Source: Sphagnum compactum
Lineage: Eukaryota > Bryophyta > Sphagnopsida > Sphagnales
DNA length: 64,000 bases
Direction of reading: 5' to 3'
Assembly (NCBI GenBank): GCA_965153455.1
Contig: OZ234499.1
Location: 12,520,271 to 12,584,270, forward strand
Both the position numbers and the translations under genes were made by a program. Numbering within the stretch: position 1 is the stretch's first letter; each line of letters starts with the position of its first letter. Shown piece after piece: positions 1 to 12,840 of the stretch. The notes beneath the pieces are model-generated. The model was not told the origin of the DNA and did not search any database. It was given only the letters and a program-made list of their open reading frames with translations.

Positions 1-715
1 CTTGTTTTCTATTTTTATTTCATTTTATTTATTTATTTTGTTTTTTTTTACTGGGGTTGGGTTTTTCTCTTTTTGTTTGCCTTTGTTTTTTCTTTTTTTT
101 CCCCCTTTCATTTGAATTTTGGAGTCGTGGTGCTTGCATCATTACCTATTATAACTTCCAGAGTCTTTTTTTTGGCCGAAAGTATTTTTTTTAAAAAAAT
201 TGGACTGTCAATTTTTGTGTGTTAATCCTGTCTGGGTTTCTTTTCTCCGTGTCTACATGTTTTGTTCATGTGTATGTTCTTTTGGGTTTTTTTTTGGTGA
301 TTTTTTTTTTTTGGGGGGTGTTTCTTTGTGTGTATTTGCTTGTTTTTTGCCTTTTTTTGTTTTTTTTTGTTTTTTTGGTTTTTTGTGTATAGTAGGTACA
401 TGTTTTTGGGGTTTTTTCTTTTTGGTTCATGTGTAAAATGGGAAAGCAAAAGGGGTTTGTGTTTGTTTGTGTGTGGAAATAGCAAGTTATTTTTAAAGAC
501 CTTACCCATTTTTTAAACACTAGAATGGGCGGGCTTTACATACCATAATTTCCAATGTTGGGTAGTTCTGGTTCTATGGAAGTCAGGGTTATACCCAAAT
601 CTTCCAGGTAAGGGTAAAGTGAACCTGACCCATTCATTACTCAATAACTGGATCTAAACCCTAACTTAGGATCCATCAATTAACAGGATCTGGGTTTGAA
701 CCCAGAACCATATTA
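1..715. other. T/G-rich low-complexity spacer
   Basis: The strand is dominated by T runs broken by G, so open frames here encode only Phe/Cys/Gly-rich or Lys-rich peptides with no recognisable domain. I see no gene. The stretch could be a decayed retroelement tail, but nothing specific shows that. Confidence 0.5.
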
Positions 716-1077
716 TTAGGGTTTTCTTTTTTTCCCTTCTTTCTTTTTTGGCATGGAATCACCATTGATTTGGGAAAAGGAACATGAACCATACCTTGAG
801 GTTTTGGTACACCCTAGAAAAATCCAAAATGTTCCGGGAAAGTTTTTAAAAGAACTTTTTATTAAAAGGGAACCAACTTTGGAGGTTCTTTCAAAAACAA
901 AGAACCACACAAACACTTGTAATTCCCCTCCTGTAGTACCCTGGGAGGCAAGTTTTTCTCTTGACTGAGCTTTTTTTTCTGAGTTAACCGAGGATTGCGA
1001 GAATATCGCTTCCTTCAGTGCTTCTCCTTTCTTGCGCACAACTCCTCCCTCCAAGCCCATCACACATTAATCAAAGG

Positions 1078-1111
1078 AACATGGTTTCCATACCCGTGGA
1101 ACCATGTTTTG
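1078..1111. repeat. Short hairpin (inverted repeat)
   Basis: The arms AACATGGTTTCC and GGAACCATGTT pair with one bulged base around a loop of about 8 nt. The hairpin stands alone in spacer DNA, with no gene next to it. Its function is unknown. Confidence 0.4.
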
Positions 1112-1231
1112 AACATAATACCCATTGCCTTAAAATTTTGTTTTCTACTTGCCAGTCCCTTTACTTAATTTCTTGTTTCAGTAGTTAAAAATTTCCCGTA
1201 AGATGAACTCCCAGTGCACCAATTTGATGAC

Positions 1232-1418
1232 CATTCCTCAAAATGTAAGGAACCAAGGAAGTCCATAATTCCAGGAAAAAAAAAAAAAAAAAAGAAGCTT
1301 GCATGGAAAGTTTAGTGTCAAAGTGAAAAGTGAACATTCCTCAAAATGTGAAGACCAAGTGAAGTCCATATTCAAAAAAAAAAAGAAAAAAGAAAAGATT
1401 GCATGGAAAGTTTAACTT
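1232..1418. repeat. Diverged direct repeat, period about 103 bp
   Basis: The motif CATTCCTCAAAATGT occurs at 1232 and 1335. Each copy is followed by an AAGTCCATA-type segment, an A-rich run of 18 or more bases, and TTGCATGGAAAGTTTA. The A-tracts differ in length. This is a local tandem duplication in spacer. Confidence 0.65.
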
Positions 1419-1480
1419 TGTCGGCTTTTAAACTTTCAACTTTTGTCTGATCAAACACATGATTCATTTTTTTGCAGAGT

Positions 1481-1506
1481 TTCTCTCTCTCTCTCTCTCT
1501 CTCTCT
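1481..1506. repeat. (CT)n microsatellite
   Basis: About 12 units of CT follow TTTTTTTGCAGAG. The same dinucleotide tract occurs in the leaders of the two largest plus-strand genes of the window, but no gene is recognised here. Confidence 0.8.
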
Positions 1507-2480
1507 TCATCACTTTAAGCAGAAAAATTTCTTGGCTCGAGAGTGGACAGAACAACATGGTTGTGTTTTTTTTTCATTTTTTTGTGATGTATTGTAGGCA
1601 TTACTGGCAATAATCCACCAGGAGGAATTAGCCAAATTTTGGCTACTACAAGTCAGAGAGGAAAGTAGAATATTTTAAAGAATCCTGCAATATTCTTGGA
1701 AACCTAGATAGATATGGAAATTTTGGGATTTTTTTTTTTCCTCAAGCAACACTTGGCACTTTTTTTTCTCACAAATATCCTTTGAATGAGTTGCATAAAA
1801 CTTCTTCTTTTTTCTTTTGCATGCATTGTTACACTTTTTTTTTTTACTTTTTTTTTTAAAATTAATTTTGTCAAGTAGGTGGACTAGCGATCATCCTCCG
1901 GAAGAGGAACTTATGAGCCAAAGTTGGCTAGAGGTCACAGACAGACGGGACAATAAAAGAATTTGAAAATCATGTCTAATCTGAAGACCCACAAGAACTC
2001 ACAAGTTCAAATTTGGCAACTTCAAATTTGTTTTCCTCCAAATATGTTGATTTTTTTTTGTTTTTTTTTTCCCCAGAAAAACCCTTTTGTCAAATTCACA
2101 CTGGAATTTATTTTGTGACCACAAGGCAAAAAAACTATCAAACAAAATGTGAACACATTCTTTATTTTTCACATTTTCAAAGTTAATTTCTTTCTAAATT
2201 CAATCATGTCAACACATTGAGGGTTCAACAGATTTTTCCTTCCAAACCCAAATTTTTTGCAATTTTTTTGAATTTTCAAAAAACAAATTCACTTAAAAAT
2301 AAATATTTTCTGCACCTTAGCTCTAAAATTTGGGAAATAAACTCACTTAAATCTGTGACTTGCTGCGAGCTTTCCAACAACTCCAAGAACGCCCACAAAT
2401 TCCAATACAGCTTTCAATTTCAATTCTATTTAATTTTCATTGAAAAAATGGTTCAATAATCCATAACTTGCACATCGAAA

Positions 2481-2941
2481 CTCCAAATAGTCTCAAACCA
2501 AATCAATGCACCGCTACTCATCAAGAGCTTTCCAAAGATACCAAGAGCACAACATGAAGCACTGTGGTTTGGGAAATCTCAACTTGAAAAAACCAATCAA
2601 ACTATATTGATGTTATGATGGCTATTGAGTATCAAAATGATAACATCTTGAATCAAATGACTTTGAAAGATGAAAATAAGAGAAATCACAACAGTTTTCA
2701 TTCAAACGATCTCCAAATAGTCTCAAACCAAATCAATGCACCGCTACTCATCAAGAGCTTTCCAAAGATACCAAGAGCACAACATGAAGCATTGTGGTTT
2801 GGGAAATCTCAACTTGACAAAACCAATCAAACTATATTGATGTTATGATTGCTATTGAATATCGAAATGATAACATCTTGAATCAAATGACTTTGAAAGA
2901 TGAAAATAAGAGAAATCACAAACAGTTTTCATTCAAACGAT
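2481..2941. repeat. Tandem duplication of a 230-bp unit
   Basis: CTCCAAATAGTCTCAAACC begins both copies, at 2481 and 2711. The copies differ at only a handful of positions (for example C/T in AAGCA[C/T]TGTGG, G/T in ATGAT[G/T]GCTAT, and one extra A near the end of copy 2). The similarity makes this a fairly recent duplication. No credible coding potential is seen. Confidence 0.85.
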
Positions 2942-5900
2942 TGACAACTAATTGCAAATAATCCAACCTTGTGCTTTTTAGATGCCTAAAACAATCAATT
3001 ATGCATATATGATACATGTGATGCATTGTGCTACAAGTTACCCTCTTCCATCTTTCATGCATGTGATTATGCTAACATGTTTGGTTTTTTCAACAAGGTG
3101 ACTACACATCAAAGTTGCAAAAGGTTGCACATTTCATGAAGCCCTTCACTTGGGCCATCATTTGGCCATTCATGGGGTAAATCGTGGTTTCCAAAAACTT
3201 AATATGAATGTCCATTTGCATATTTGTCAAATATTGTAGGACCCTTTCATGTTTGGTAGGAATTCAATTTTTTTGAAATGCTGATTTTTTGAAAAATTAT
3301 TTGTTTGAAATGTCAAATTTTAAGGAAATTACAAGGGTGGGAAAAATACAAAATTTGATGAAAACCCAAGAGCTTTTTCTTCAAACCGACCTGCCATTGC
3401 AAAGCAAATATCCAATAATTGACAACAATTATTTCCTATAATTTGATGGAACTTTATGTTTCCCCATTTTGCAAATATATATAATAAAATTTGTTGTAAA
3501 ATGTTTTATTATGTTAAATATTTAGAGGTCAAATTTTTTGTCAAAGAAGCTCCCTATATTTATTGCCAAATTTTCATAAATTAAATTTTTTTATTGCTGA
3601 AGTGGATTTTTAAAAATAATATAATTATTCAACACCCAAATGTTGAATCTAAAAAGGTATTATGATAAACACACATGAACTTTGAATTAATGATTCAAAA
3701 TTTTGATAATATTTTATTTTCTCCTCTAAATCGTAATTTTCATTGAGTAAAAAATCATTTCTAAATGTGTGTTTGCATTCCACAAAGTGCACATATCAAA
3801 AGCCTTATTGAAAACTTTAATCGCTTGAAACCTTTACAATCTAAAAGTGATATCAATCATTTGTAAATTTTATCTAGTGGATTCCACCTTCATATCATGA
3901 TTTTTGACCTTAAAAGATCAAGTGGTAGAAATCTTGATATTCATTATGTTCCCCATTTGTTATTCCTAAATTCAAAACCATTATTTTAATTTTGTATGAG
4001 AAATGAACAATATCAATTATAATCTAAACGAAAGTCTCTTAAACTTAAAAACATATCATTAAAAAATATCATCATTGAACCATAACCATTTAATAACCCT
4101 AATTGAAATTTTCATTTAATATGGTTTCAAAGTAGAAAAACATCATCATTTGCAAGCACTATAATTAAAGCTCAAATACCATTCAACATATTAGCATAGT
4201 ACTTAGGTGGCTTTGGCACTTGTGTGCCAAATAGTTAATATATTTCATTTTAAAACTTTTAACATATGAAATTTTAATTTTGGAATTTTTGGCAATTAAA
4301 AGAATATGATTATTAAAAACGCTCTAATTGTCATGAATTTCTTGTTGCCCTTGTGGTTAGGTGGTCACACTTAATATGTTTAATTTTAAAGGCCAAGATT
4401 CAAATCCAATTGCTTTCAAATGTGGTTTTTTCTATTTTGACTGCATTTTTATAAAGAATGATATAAGAAATAATAATTTCTCAAACATTTGATAACATAC
4501 AAATAATTTAATTATTCTGAAGTTGCTGATGTACTTTGATATTTATCATCATAATGAAAATCCAAGTATAAACAAGTATTTCATTTGGTGATTTTTTTGT
4601 TTTTCAAACAATAATCCATAAATTGAACCAACTTATGAATGTAATTTATTTCAATGAGCAATAAAATATTTATTTTAATTTCATTGCATAATATTGAATA
4701 ACCACATGTTTAATATGCATTTCATTATATTTTTAAAAGTGCAAATATAAGAAAGTACATGTCATAGTTCTACAAAATAAGGTTATTAGTACATGAAAAT
4801 TGGACTATATAATTGGAATTTTTACATTTTCAAGTTGATAGAGGCCTAATATATATTAATGTAGTTTTACTTTTTCATGAAAATATAATCTATTAAATAT
4901 TCAATGTAAAAATACCTTGGACATCTTGAAAACTTGCTCTATTTATTCATTTATTTTCATCCACTTTTCTTATATAAAAGTTTCTCAAACTTTATGCTCA
5001 ACTTATTATAAGCTCAATAGAATGCCTGATGGCTTCAAGTTTTTTTAATTTGTTTTAAAAATTAACTGAATTTGTTTGAAACTAATTTTTTGGCATATTG
5101 TAACATGTTTGGACCTATGAACAAACAATTAAATAGTATATATTGTAAATAGTATTATGGATGACCTTGTGCACAAATTGCACAAATTTTGAACAAACTA
5201 TGAATTCTTATGTGGTCATTGATTGAAGGTACAAAATTTCAACCCATTATAAACTAAATAAACAATTCACATGTACATGAACATTGAGTACACCAAAAAC
5301 ATGGAATGATTACATCAATATGACTAGGTGGCATAAATAATGGCATATGAATGTAGTCATAGATCCACATTTTTATGTAATGTAATTGATGTAATTAAAA
5401 AATCCTTTTGTTTTTAAACTAGTTTGGAAGTAAAGGCTCCAAGCCTCCAACTAGTATGTTGAATTTTAAAAAGACAAGAGTTTTAGTGTATAATTTATCC
5501 CAACAAAATTAATTTAATAAAAAAGATAGACAAAAAATTTGGATACACTCACAAGGAAACCCGAATGTTTTTCAATTTAAGGAGATTTCCTCTATGGAGC
5601 CAATACTTGATTGATGAGTAGATTCTTTGTATTGAAATTCTTGTACTAAAATTCCTATATTATTTTATTCTCAATTGTCACATTCTTTTTACAATAATTG
5701 TCAAATTTGAAAAAGTCAAAATAGTTTCAATATAAAAGTTTCAACTAAATTGTTTTACTAACTTTTTCATAGTTGTCACATTCCTTCAACTTGTGTGTAT
5801 AACTCTTAAGTTTTCATTATTCTTCAAATTTCATCACTTGAAATGTGTATTTATCAACAATGTTTTGGCACCTCAACATTTATTTTATGGATTATTTAAG

Positions 5901-8780
5901 TTGAACTTGACCTTAGCCTATGGTAATTGTTTTTTATATACAACTTCAAGCTTTGTCTTCATGATAAGTCAAAAACTAGTATTTCCCCAATGCATTTACA
6001 AGAAAATCATAAACAAGTCCTATTAATACAACATTTTTAAATTGAGGAGGTATGATTTTTCAAAATGTTATGAGGAATTGCATTGGAAACTTAATCCTTC
6101 TAAAATGATTAAATGATTGACCATAAATTTTATTTTTTCTGAAAAATCTAAACGGAATAAAATATTTTTAAAAACCTTGTTGTAACCTTTTCAACCTCAA
6201 GAATACATATCAATTTTTGTTATGAAATCATTTTGACCATGAAACTTGTCTTCACAACATGTACATTTACAAATCATTTAATTGATGTGATAATAAGTTG
6301 TTGTGAAACTCATGCTTCCACAATAGATAATTCCTAATGACTTGTATATAAACATGTACATACAAAGGTCAATTATGCTTACAGAAAATATTATATGCAT
6401 ACAGTACATGTCAATCGGAATGAAAATTATAAGATTCATCTAATGTAGAACAACACAATTGCAAAGTAATGTAGGTCATTTAACATCAAGCAATGAATAT
6501 ATGATTCACCCAACAAACTTGTACAACTTATAAATCTTCACAATCAAATAAAATTCACAAGTTTTTATAGTGAAATTTTTTTAATAAAAAAAATTGAATT
6601 GAAATTTTATCATTAGCATTACAGTGGTGAGGTGTATTTCCCAAAAGTTTTCAAATTAATTTATTGATCAAACTAATATATGATGTGAAAAAACAAAAAT
6701 TTAGCAAGGTAAAATCATTATCCATGTTTAAATCTAATGGTTGAATTCACCAAAATATTGAATTTCATGTATCCTAAGATAAAAGTTTAGAGCATTTCAC
6801 ACACCCAAAAAAAAATGTTGACTATATAATTAAGATATTAGAACTATGTTTTTCTCACATTAATTGTGTTTTTTAATGGAGCATTTTTGTTATGAATTTT
6901 CTATGTTTGGGCATTAACACATTTTCCTCTCTTGCATTGTAGTTTGTACTCATTTAAGGTGTTACATAACAAGCATTTTTCACCTCGTTATGTGTGCATT
7001 ATGTGAAAAGAAACAATTAAAAGATTTACTGAACCAAAAAAGGAAGGATGTAATATTTTCCTCAACATTTTTTATTTCTTTTGATATGTGTTTTCATAAT
7101 TTGATTAAAATTTATGTAGCAAATTGGTACTATATAGCACAAGTTATATGATAATAAACCATTTATATCTTTCCAAGCATGTTTTAAGTGGCATTGGTAT
7201 TATTGAAACAAGATGAAGTAAAAATAAAACAACTTGAAGATATCATTTGATACAAAAAAAAAAGTGATCAAATAATGACTTAGAAAATATACATGCAAAT
7301 AATATTATATTTGAAATCCACATTTGACAATTTGTTGTCTCATAAAATCAATATTCAACAAAATTGAATATGAATTTATAAATGTTTACAAAACATTATA
7401 CATGCAAATTTTCACTTGATCATTATTACAAGATTGCATATATATATATAATATGAATAAATAAATAAAAATAAATTTGTGGATGCCTTGTGACAAAATC
7501 AATGGTTACTAACAATCTATTGAAATAATTGCATGTTTGGCAATCCAAATTTTCTTATCATAAATATATTAATTTTATATTTCACATTAATCTTTTATTG
7601 AATAAAAACGATTGTTCTATGTATTCACGATGGATTTAAATTTGTGATAATTTCATTAATTTTTTGGAGATTGGTTAACTAAAAAGTTAATTTGGAACAT
7701 TATTAATTATATGGGCAAATGATCAACATTGTTCTCACTACAAATGTCATTGCTAATAATATAATTTAATTGCTACATAAAAATTATCAATTTTCTATTA
7801 TATGAATTAAAAATATCCTTGCAACTCATGAAGACCTTTAGAATTGGCATTGACATTGTGAAAGATGATTAAAGATGAAATGTTGTCATGATATTAGGAT
7901 GACTTGATGAAATCAAATGGTTTGTATGTCTTTTTAAACTCATTTGGTGATCCTTGTCCGTTATGCAAATATGACCTATTAGAAAAAAACAATCCATGTT
8001 GTTTATTTACATGAATGTCATTTTTATATTTACATTCAATTTATTAACATAGTGCCTTAACATCTTTGATACTAATTATATTTTTTATAGTTTTTTTGTA
8101 ATTTTGTAATTTAGTTTTTCACCCACAAACATTTGTGAAGGAAAATACACTCTTTGAAATACTCAAGAATGTTTTATTCTTGACATGAAATATTAGAAAA
8201 TCATTAATTATTCTACAAGCAAGTGTTGAAGCTTCCTTTGTACTACATTAATCAAATATATTTAAGCAACCTTAAAGATATCATGAATTTATTAAATCAT
8301 GTGTGTTTTTATTTGAATTAAATGCATGGGAACATGAATAACTTGTTGCCATAATCTTTGCAAAAAGAAAAAATGAAGGAAAAAAAGAAATAAAAAAGAT
8401 GTGATCTAATTTGTGAGTAAGATTATAATATTTTCGAATTGGGCACAAATTGAGATGAAAATTAATCACAAATTTTGAAATTTTCAATTACATATACTTA
8501 TTCTATTTTTTATGTAATTGAAACATAGTCAAAAATTGGCTTTTGATTTCGAATTCTACATTATTCAAATATTTAATAAAATCAATTGCTTTGTTAATCA
8601 TAATCACATGTCTTTCAACCTATTATCACTATGTATCACACCTAAGTTTTGACAACTTTGAAATTCCTTTATGCATATTATAATTTTAAAATCCATGATT
8701 CACAATCAAATGCATCTATGTTTTATCATTTCAATCAACAATTACACTTTTAGGTTTAATGGCATATTTAATAAAACATT
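2942..8780. other. AT-rich gene-free spacer
   Basis: Nearly 6 kb of strongly AT-rich DNA, with short open frames only and none resembling a known family. The single structured item is a SINE-like promoter pair near 4.35 kb. Small TA and AAAT runs occur (for example near 7437-7470). I see no gene or further transposon ends. Confidence 0.6.
4350..4410 (+). mobile_element. tRNA-derived SINE-like A box and B box relic
   Basis: TGGTTAGGTGG (about 4354-4364) fits the RNA polymerase III A box. GATTCAAATCC (4397-4407) fits the B box with two changes from GGTTCGANTCC. The spacing of roughly 35 bp between them is tRNA-like, yet the intervening sequence does not fold as a tRNA. This is the usual look of a tRNA-headed SINE, but no poly(A) or T tail or target duplication was identified. 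It could be chance. Confidence 0.35.
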
Positions 8781-9699
8781 CACTAGTAAAAAACCCCCCT
8801 TTTCCAACTACATTTCCAATTCCTTTCAATTATAATTTCTAATTGAAAACAACAAACTTACTTGGAAGATTTTATTTGTAACTGAAATTTATTATTTGCA
8901 ATTGAAACCAGTCAACAAGTACAAGTTGAAAGTGACATTTCAATTGAGAATGTCAACCACATGTCAACACCACATCAATTACCACTTCAAACCATTTTAG
9001 TTATGAATGATATCAATTGTTACAGTTGAAAATCATTTTCAACTTAAGCAATAAGGTGGCCTAATGAACTTCATCCAATGACATTTCATGACATCATCAA
9101 TTTTCTATCTCAAATATTAAAATTAAAATTAAAATTATATGAATTGTCCAATTTAAGAGAGAAGATAATTTGACACATGGATTCAGGAGATGGTGACACA
9201 TGGTAGTGATCAACTATTTTAAAATTAAATATTGTTCATAAAAACATTAATCTAGGTCGTCCATCTTGCATCCAATAAAATTTTGACGCACAGACATATA
9301 ATATATATTTTACTACACCTAGGTAACTAGCAACCTATTTGATTAAATTTAAGTAACTATGTAGGTAGGTAGGTACCATATTTACTTACCTACTTAAACT
9401 TGGCTAAGTAGGTAGCTCAATAGGCCTACGTAGTTGAACTATGTACCCATCAGAACCTATTTATTATATAAACTAGTTTAGGATAATCCAATTTTATTTT
9501 TGGTTTAGTTCTTAAAGTTGAACCATTTTGATTAGTTCATCCCAAGTATCATTTGTTTTTCAAAAATGGTCGGTGCATTTATTTATATAGTTTACAAACT
9601 TGAAACATATGACAATGAATATAGGACAAACATTTTAGTTGCATCTGAGTTGGAATTATTAGGATAGATTTGCTGATAATTTAAGGACAAAGACTTATA

Positions 9700-10370
9700 T
9701 ATTTTTGTAGATTCCTTTGTTGCCTTTGGAGCTCAAAAACCCTTCATCTAGCACATCCAATGCAACAAAAATCACTCAAATCAATGAAGAAATGAACAAA
9801 ATATGTTTTTCCAAGTGGAAGGGTCATGGACATGTGGGTTTGGAGTGTACTTGTGATTAGGCACACATTCCGGAGCTAAAGATTTTTGGACATTGTTCTA
9901 TTTTTTTGGAGGTCCAAAAGATTTTGTAGCCCATTACCTAATGCATCCAGTGCAACGAAATCATTCGAATCGATGAAGAAATGACCAAGATATGCCTTTA
10001 ACAAGTGCAGGGGGTCATGGGCATGTGGGTTTGCACATATGACCAATTTGCATTTTGGAGTTTAATATCTTTCAATGTCATTCTATTGTCTTTACATTTC
10101 AAAAAGGTTTTTAAAAGCTTCAGATGGTGCTTTCATAGTTTTTTAAATTGTTCAAAACGAACAAGAAATGAAGAAGATATGAAATTTGAAAGTAAGAGGA
10201 TTTAAATGTTTTTTTTTTCTTGAACAAGCTCATCATTCTCTTGTTTTTTTGTTGCTACTCCTTCGTTTTTGGAGTTCCAAAAAGTATTGTAAATCATCAC
10301 CTAGCTCACCCATGGTCATGATTTTTTTCCCCAAAAGATAAGAAAATTCTGAAATATGATAAGGGTTTGG
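9700..10370. repeat. Diverged tandem repeat of about 185-190 bp inside the CACTA element
   Basis: An AGAAATGA...ATATG motif recurs at about 9788, 9977 and 10163, with a fainter copy near 10341. It is preceded each time by a TTTGGAG[GT]TC-type motif, and two copies share TCATGG[AG]CATGTGGGTTT (9824 and 10014). Copies are clearly diverged. Internal tandem repeats are common in non-autonomous CACTA elements. Confidence 0.6.
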
Positions 10371-10550
10371 TGATAGGTGTGTCTACCTTCCCCATTAGTT
10401 ATGTTATACTAACTTAATCCACCTACTAGCTATATTAGCTATTAAACATAGAAAAATTAAACAACTAAAAAAACCTATTATCATCATTATTAAATATTTA
10501 CAATAATAATAATATATACCTATATTATACTAATATAGGTGAATTATAAT

Positions 10551-10552
<2 letters not shown>

Positions 10553-10582
<30 letters not shown>
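10553..10582. repeat. (TA)n microsatellite
   Basis: About 15 uninterrupted TA units inside the CACTA element, followed by TAGTGGGTAAG and a tract rich in TAGGTA/CTACCTA. Confidence 0.85.
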
Positions 10583-10585
<3 letters not shown>

Positions 10586-11448
10586 GGTAAGTACTTACTA
10601 GTTAACTAAAAATTAACCTTAATTGCTACCTACTTAATTAATAACTACCTACTAACTACTTATTAAAGACTTAGCTAGGTAGGTATTAGGTATTTAGTAA
10701 GTACCTAGTATAGTACTTATAGGTACATAATACAGGTACGACCTACTACTACAAATAGTCCCTGCGATAATCAACAATAATTAGATAATTGCTATTTGAT
10801 GAGTATGGAAGGTCTGTTTGAGAAGGTCAATCTTCCATAAAGGTGTAGGGTTGAAATGTTGTCTTTTCATCTATTTATCGACTTGAAGAACATTTTCACA
10901 TTTGAATTCAACTATAAGTATCCTTGGATTATGTAAATAGGTGACGATTAAATAAACATCATGACATGGAATTGGTAATTTTACACTTGTAGTTCAATTG
11001 ATCCTCACAAGATTTAGATTCATCACAACTTTATTTGTAATCCCCACAATCAATACTCAAAACATACATGTGCCTTGCATTTCATCCATCCATAAGCTTA
11101 ATATGTCATCCAATTATAAACAATGTTCAATTGAAATAGTCACACATTCGACTTGTGGAGTTATGACATTCACAACTAAATTAGTGACTTGTAATGATGT
11201 CACATTTAAATCAACCTTTCGATTAAGAGTCAACTTGAGAAGTCGACAATGCTACCCCAATTGGGGGAGGTGGTCCCCTAATTGAAAACTATTTTCAACT
11301 TTTGACCATTTTAGTTGGTGGCTCAACTTAATTGGTGGCTCCCATTTTTAATAAAATAAAAAAAAAATTTCATAGTTAAAATGTAGTTGGAAACGACATG
11401 CAATTGAAAGTTGTTTGGTTAAAAAGGGGGGTTTTTCTATTAGTGATT

Positions 11449-12840
11449 ATTTATGTTTTGAAACATGAATATTAAATAATTACAGTTAAAGTTATTGACT
11501 TACGCATCATGATTGCAAATTTTCCTAGATGTTTTAAATTTCAAATTTTTGTTTAATATGAAAGGAAGATGTCTTGGTTAATGTTTTTTTTCAATTTTCT
11601 ACTATAGGGCCACCAACATGCATCCTAAGAGTGATTTAACAATAAATGGCAACCTCTTCCTAGAATTTGTAAAAAGAACCCCTTTTATTAGCTACCTATA
11701 AATAGTAATTTGGAATAAAAATTTACTTACATTGACTCAAATTTTTCTTTTTGATGATATTGTGACAAAATGTTGGACCTTTTCCAAATTCTTTTTGCAA
11801 CAATGGGAAATTTTGCACAAAACAAATGTTCGTCTTAGCGTATTTTAAACCATTAAATCACATTCTACATTCATACGTTCCTTAATGGATTTGATATTCA
11901 TTAATTTTCATAATGTTTGTAATTCCAACAAGTGGTAACACTAAATTTAACATGACAATAACTTTTAGTTTGTATTAAAAATCAAATATACAAAATAACT
12001 TATATGAAATTCCAATGTGATTATAATTTTAAAACTAAATTATTGAAATAATTGAGTTTTTAAGGTGTTCATAAGTAATAATATTATTAATAAATTGAAT
12101 AATATTTTAAATCAAAATTGTAAACATATTCAATTCAACATTGAAAATGAAATATCCATCAAAGTTGACAAGTTTACATTATTTTTATTAATGTTATGTT
12201 TATGAAATTAGTTAAACTTAATAATTCATTATAAACATGAAATTCATTAATATTTAGTGAGAAATAATATCTATCATTCTTATTATATAAGCTCCACAAA
12301 TGACTTGGGGGGCAAACATTTTATTTCGTCCCTTTAATCACCTCCATTTTTGGAATGGGTGAACAATTTTTCTCTTTTAATTAAAATTTCTTTTTGAATC
12401 AATAAAATATATTTCTCCTTTCAACTTTGGTCTCTTTAAAAATTAATGAAAATTTGATTCATCTAGCATTTCCAAAGTTTTTTGAACCTATAGACTACTA
12501 TGATTATTGCTAGGCCAAGGTCTCAAAAGCACATCCCAAGATGGGTTGTCGACTTAGCAAACATTCTCAAATCCAAACACCCTTAGTAAAAGATTTAAAT
12601 TGGTGAGACATTAAGACGTTTTGGTTTGGGGATGACCTAAGTTTTCTCAACAACAAAAAACACACTTGAACAACACCAAGGATGATAAAAGATGGGGAAC
12701 AACAAAGATATAAGAATTTCAACAATAAACAACCAAATGAAAGCAAATAATTTAACATGCATGTCAAAAAACAAGTTAGAAACACCAAAGGTACTAGGTT
12801 CAACATGAAAACTTTCTTCTTGGGCAATAAGGGGCACCAA
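11449..12840. other. AT-rich gene-free spacer
   Basis: AT-rich DNA without recognisable coding content or transposon termini. A short minus-strand frame at 12567-12924 encodes a hydrophobic peptide with no family resemblance. Nothing else is seen. Confidence 0.5.

Larger units (their letters stand above)
8781..11445. mobile_element. Non-autonomous CACTA (EnSpm/CMC) transposon, complete ends
   Basis: The left end starts CACTAGTAAAAAACCCCCC and the right end finishes GGGGGGTTTTTCTATTAGTG. The reverse complement of the right end matches the left over about 25 bp with two small indels. The element is flanked by ATT at 8778-8780 and ATT at 11446-11448, which is the 3-bp target-site duplication expected of CACTA elements. 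Subterminal zones carry repeated AATTGAAA/TTTCAATT motifs on both sides (near 8822-8950 and 11130-11405), like the transposase-binding repeats of this superfamily. At 2665 bp, with no transposase domain, it must be mobilised in trans. The interior holds a tandem repeat, a TA microsatellite and TAGG-rich tracts. Identification rests on the ends and the duplication. Confidence 0.88.
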
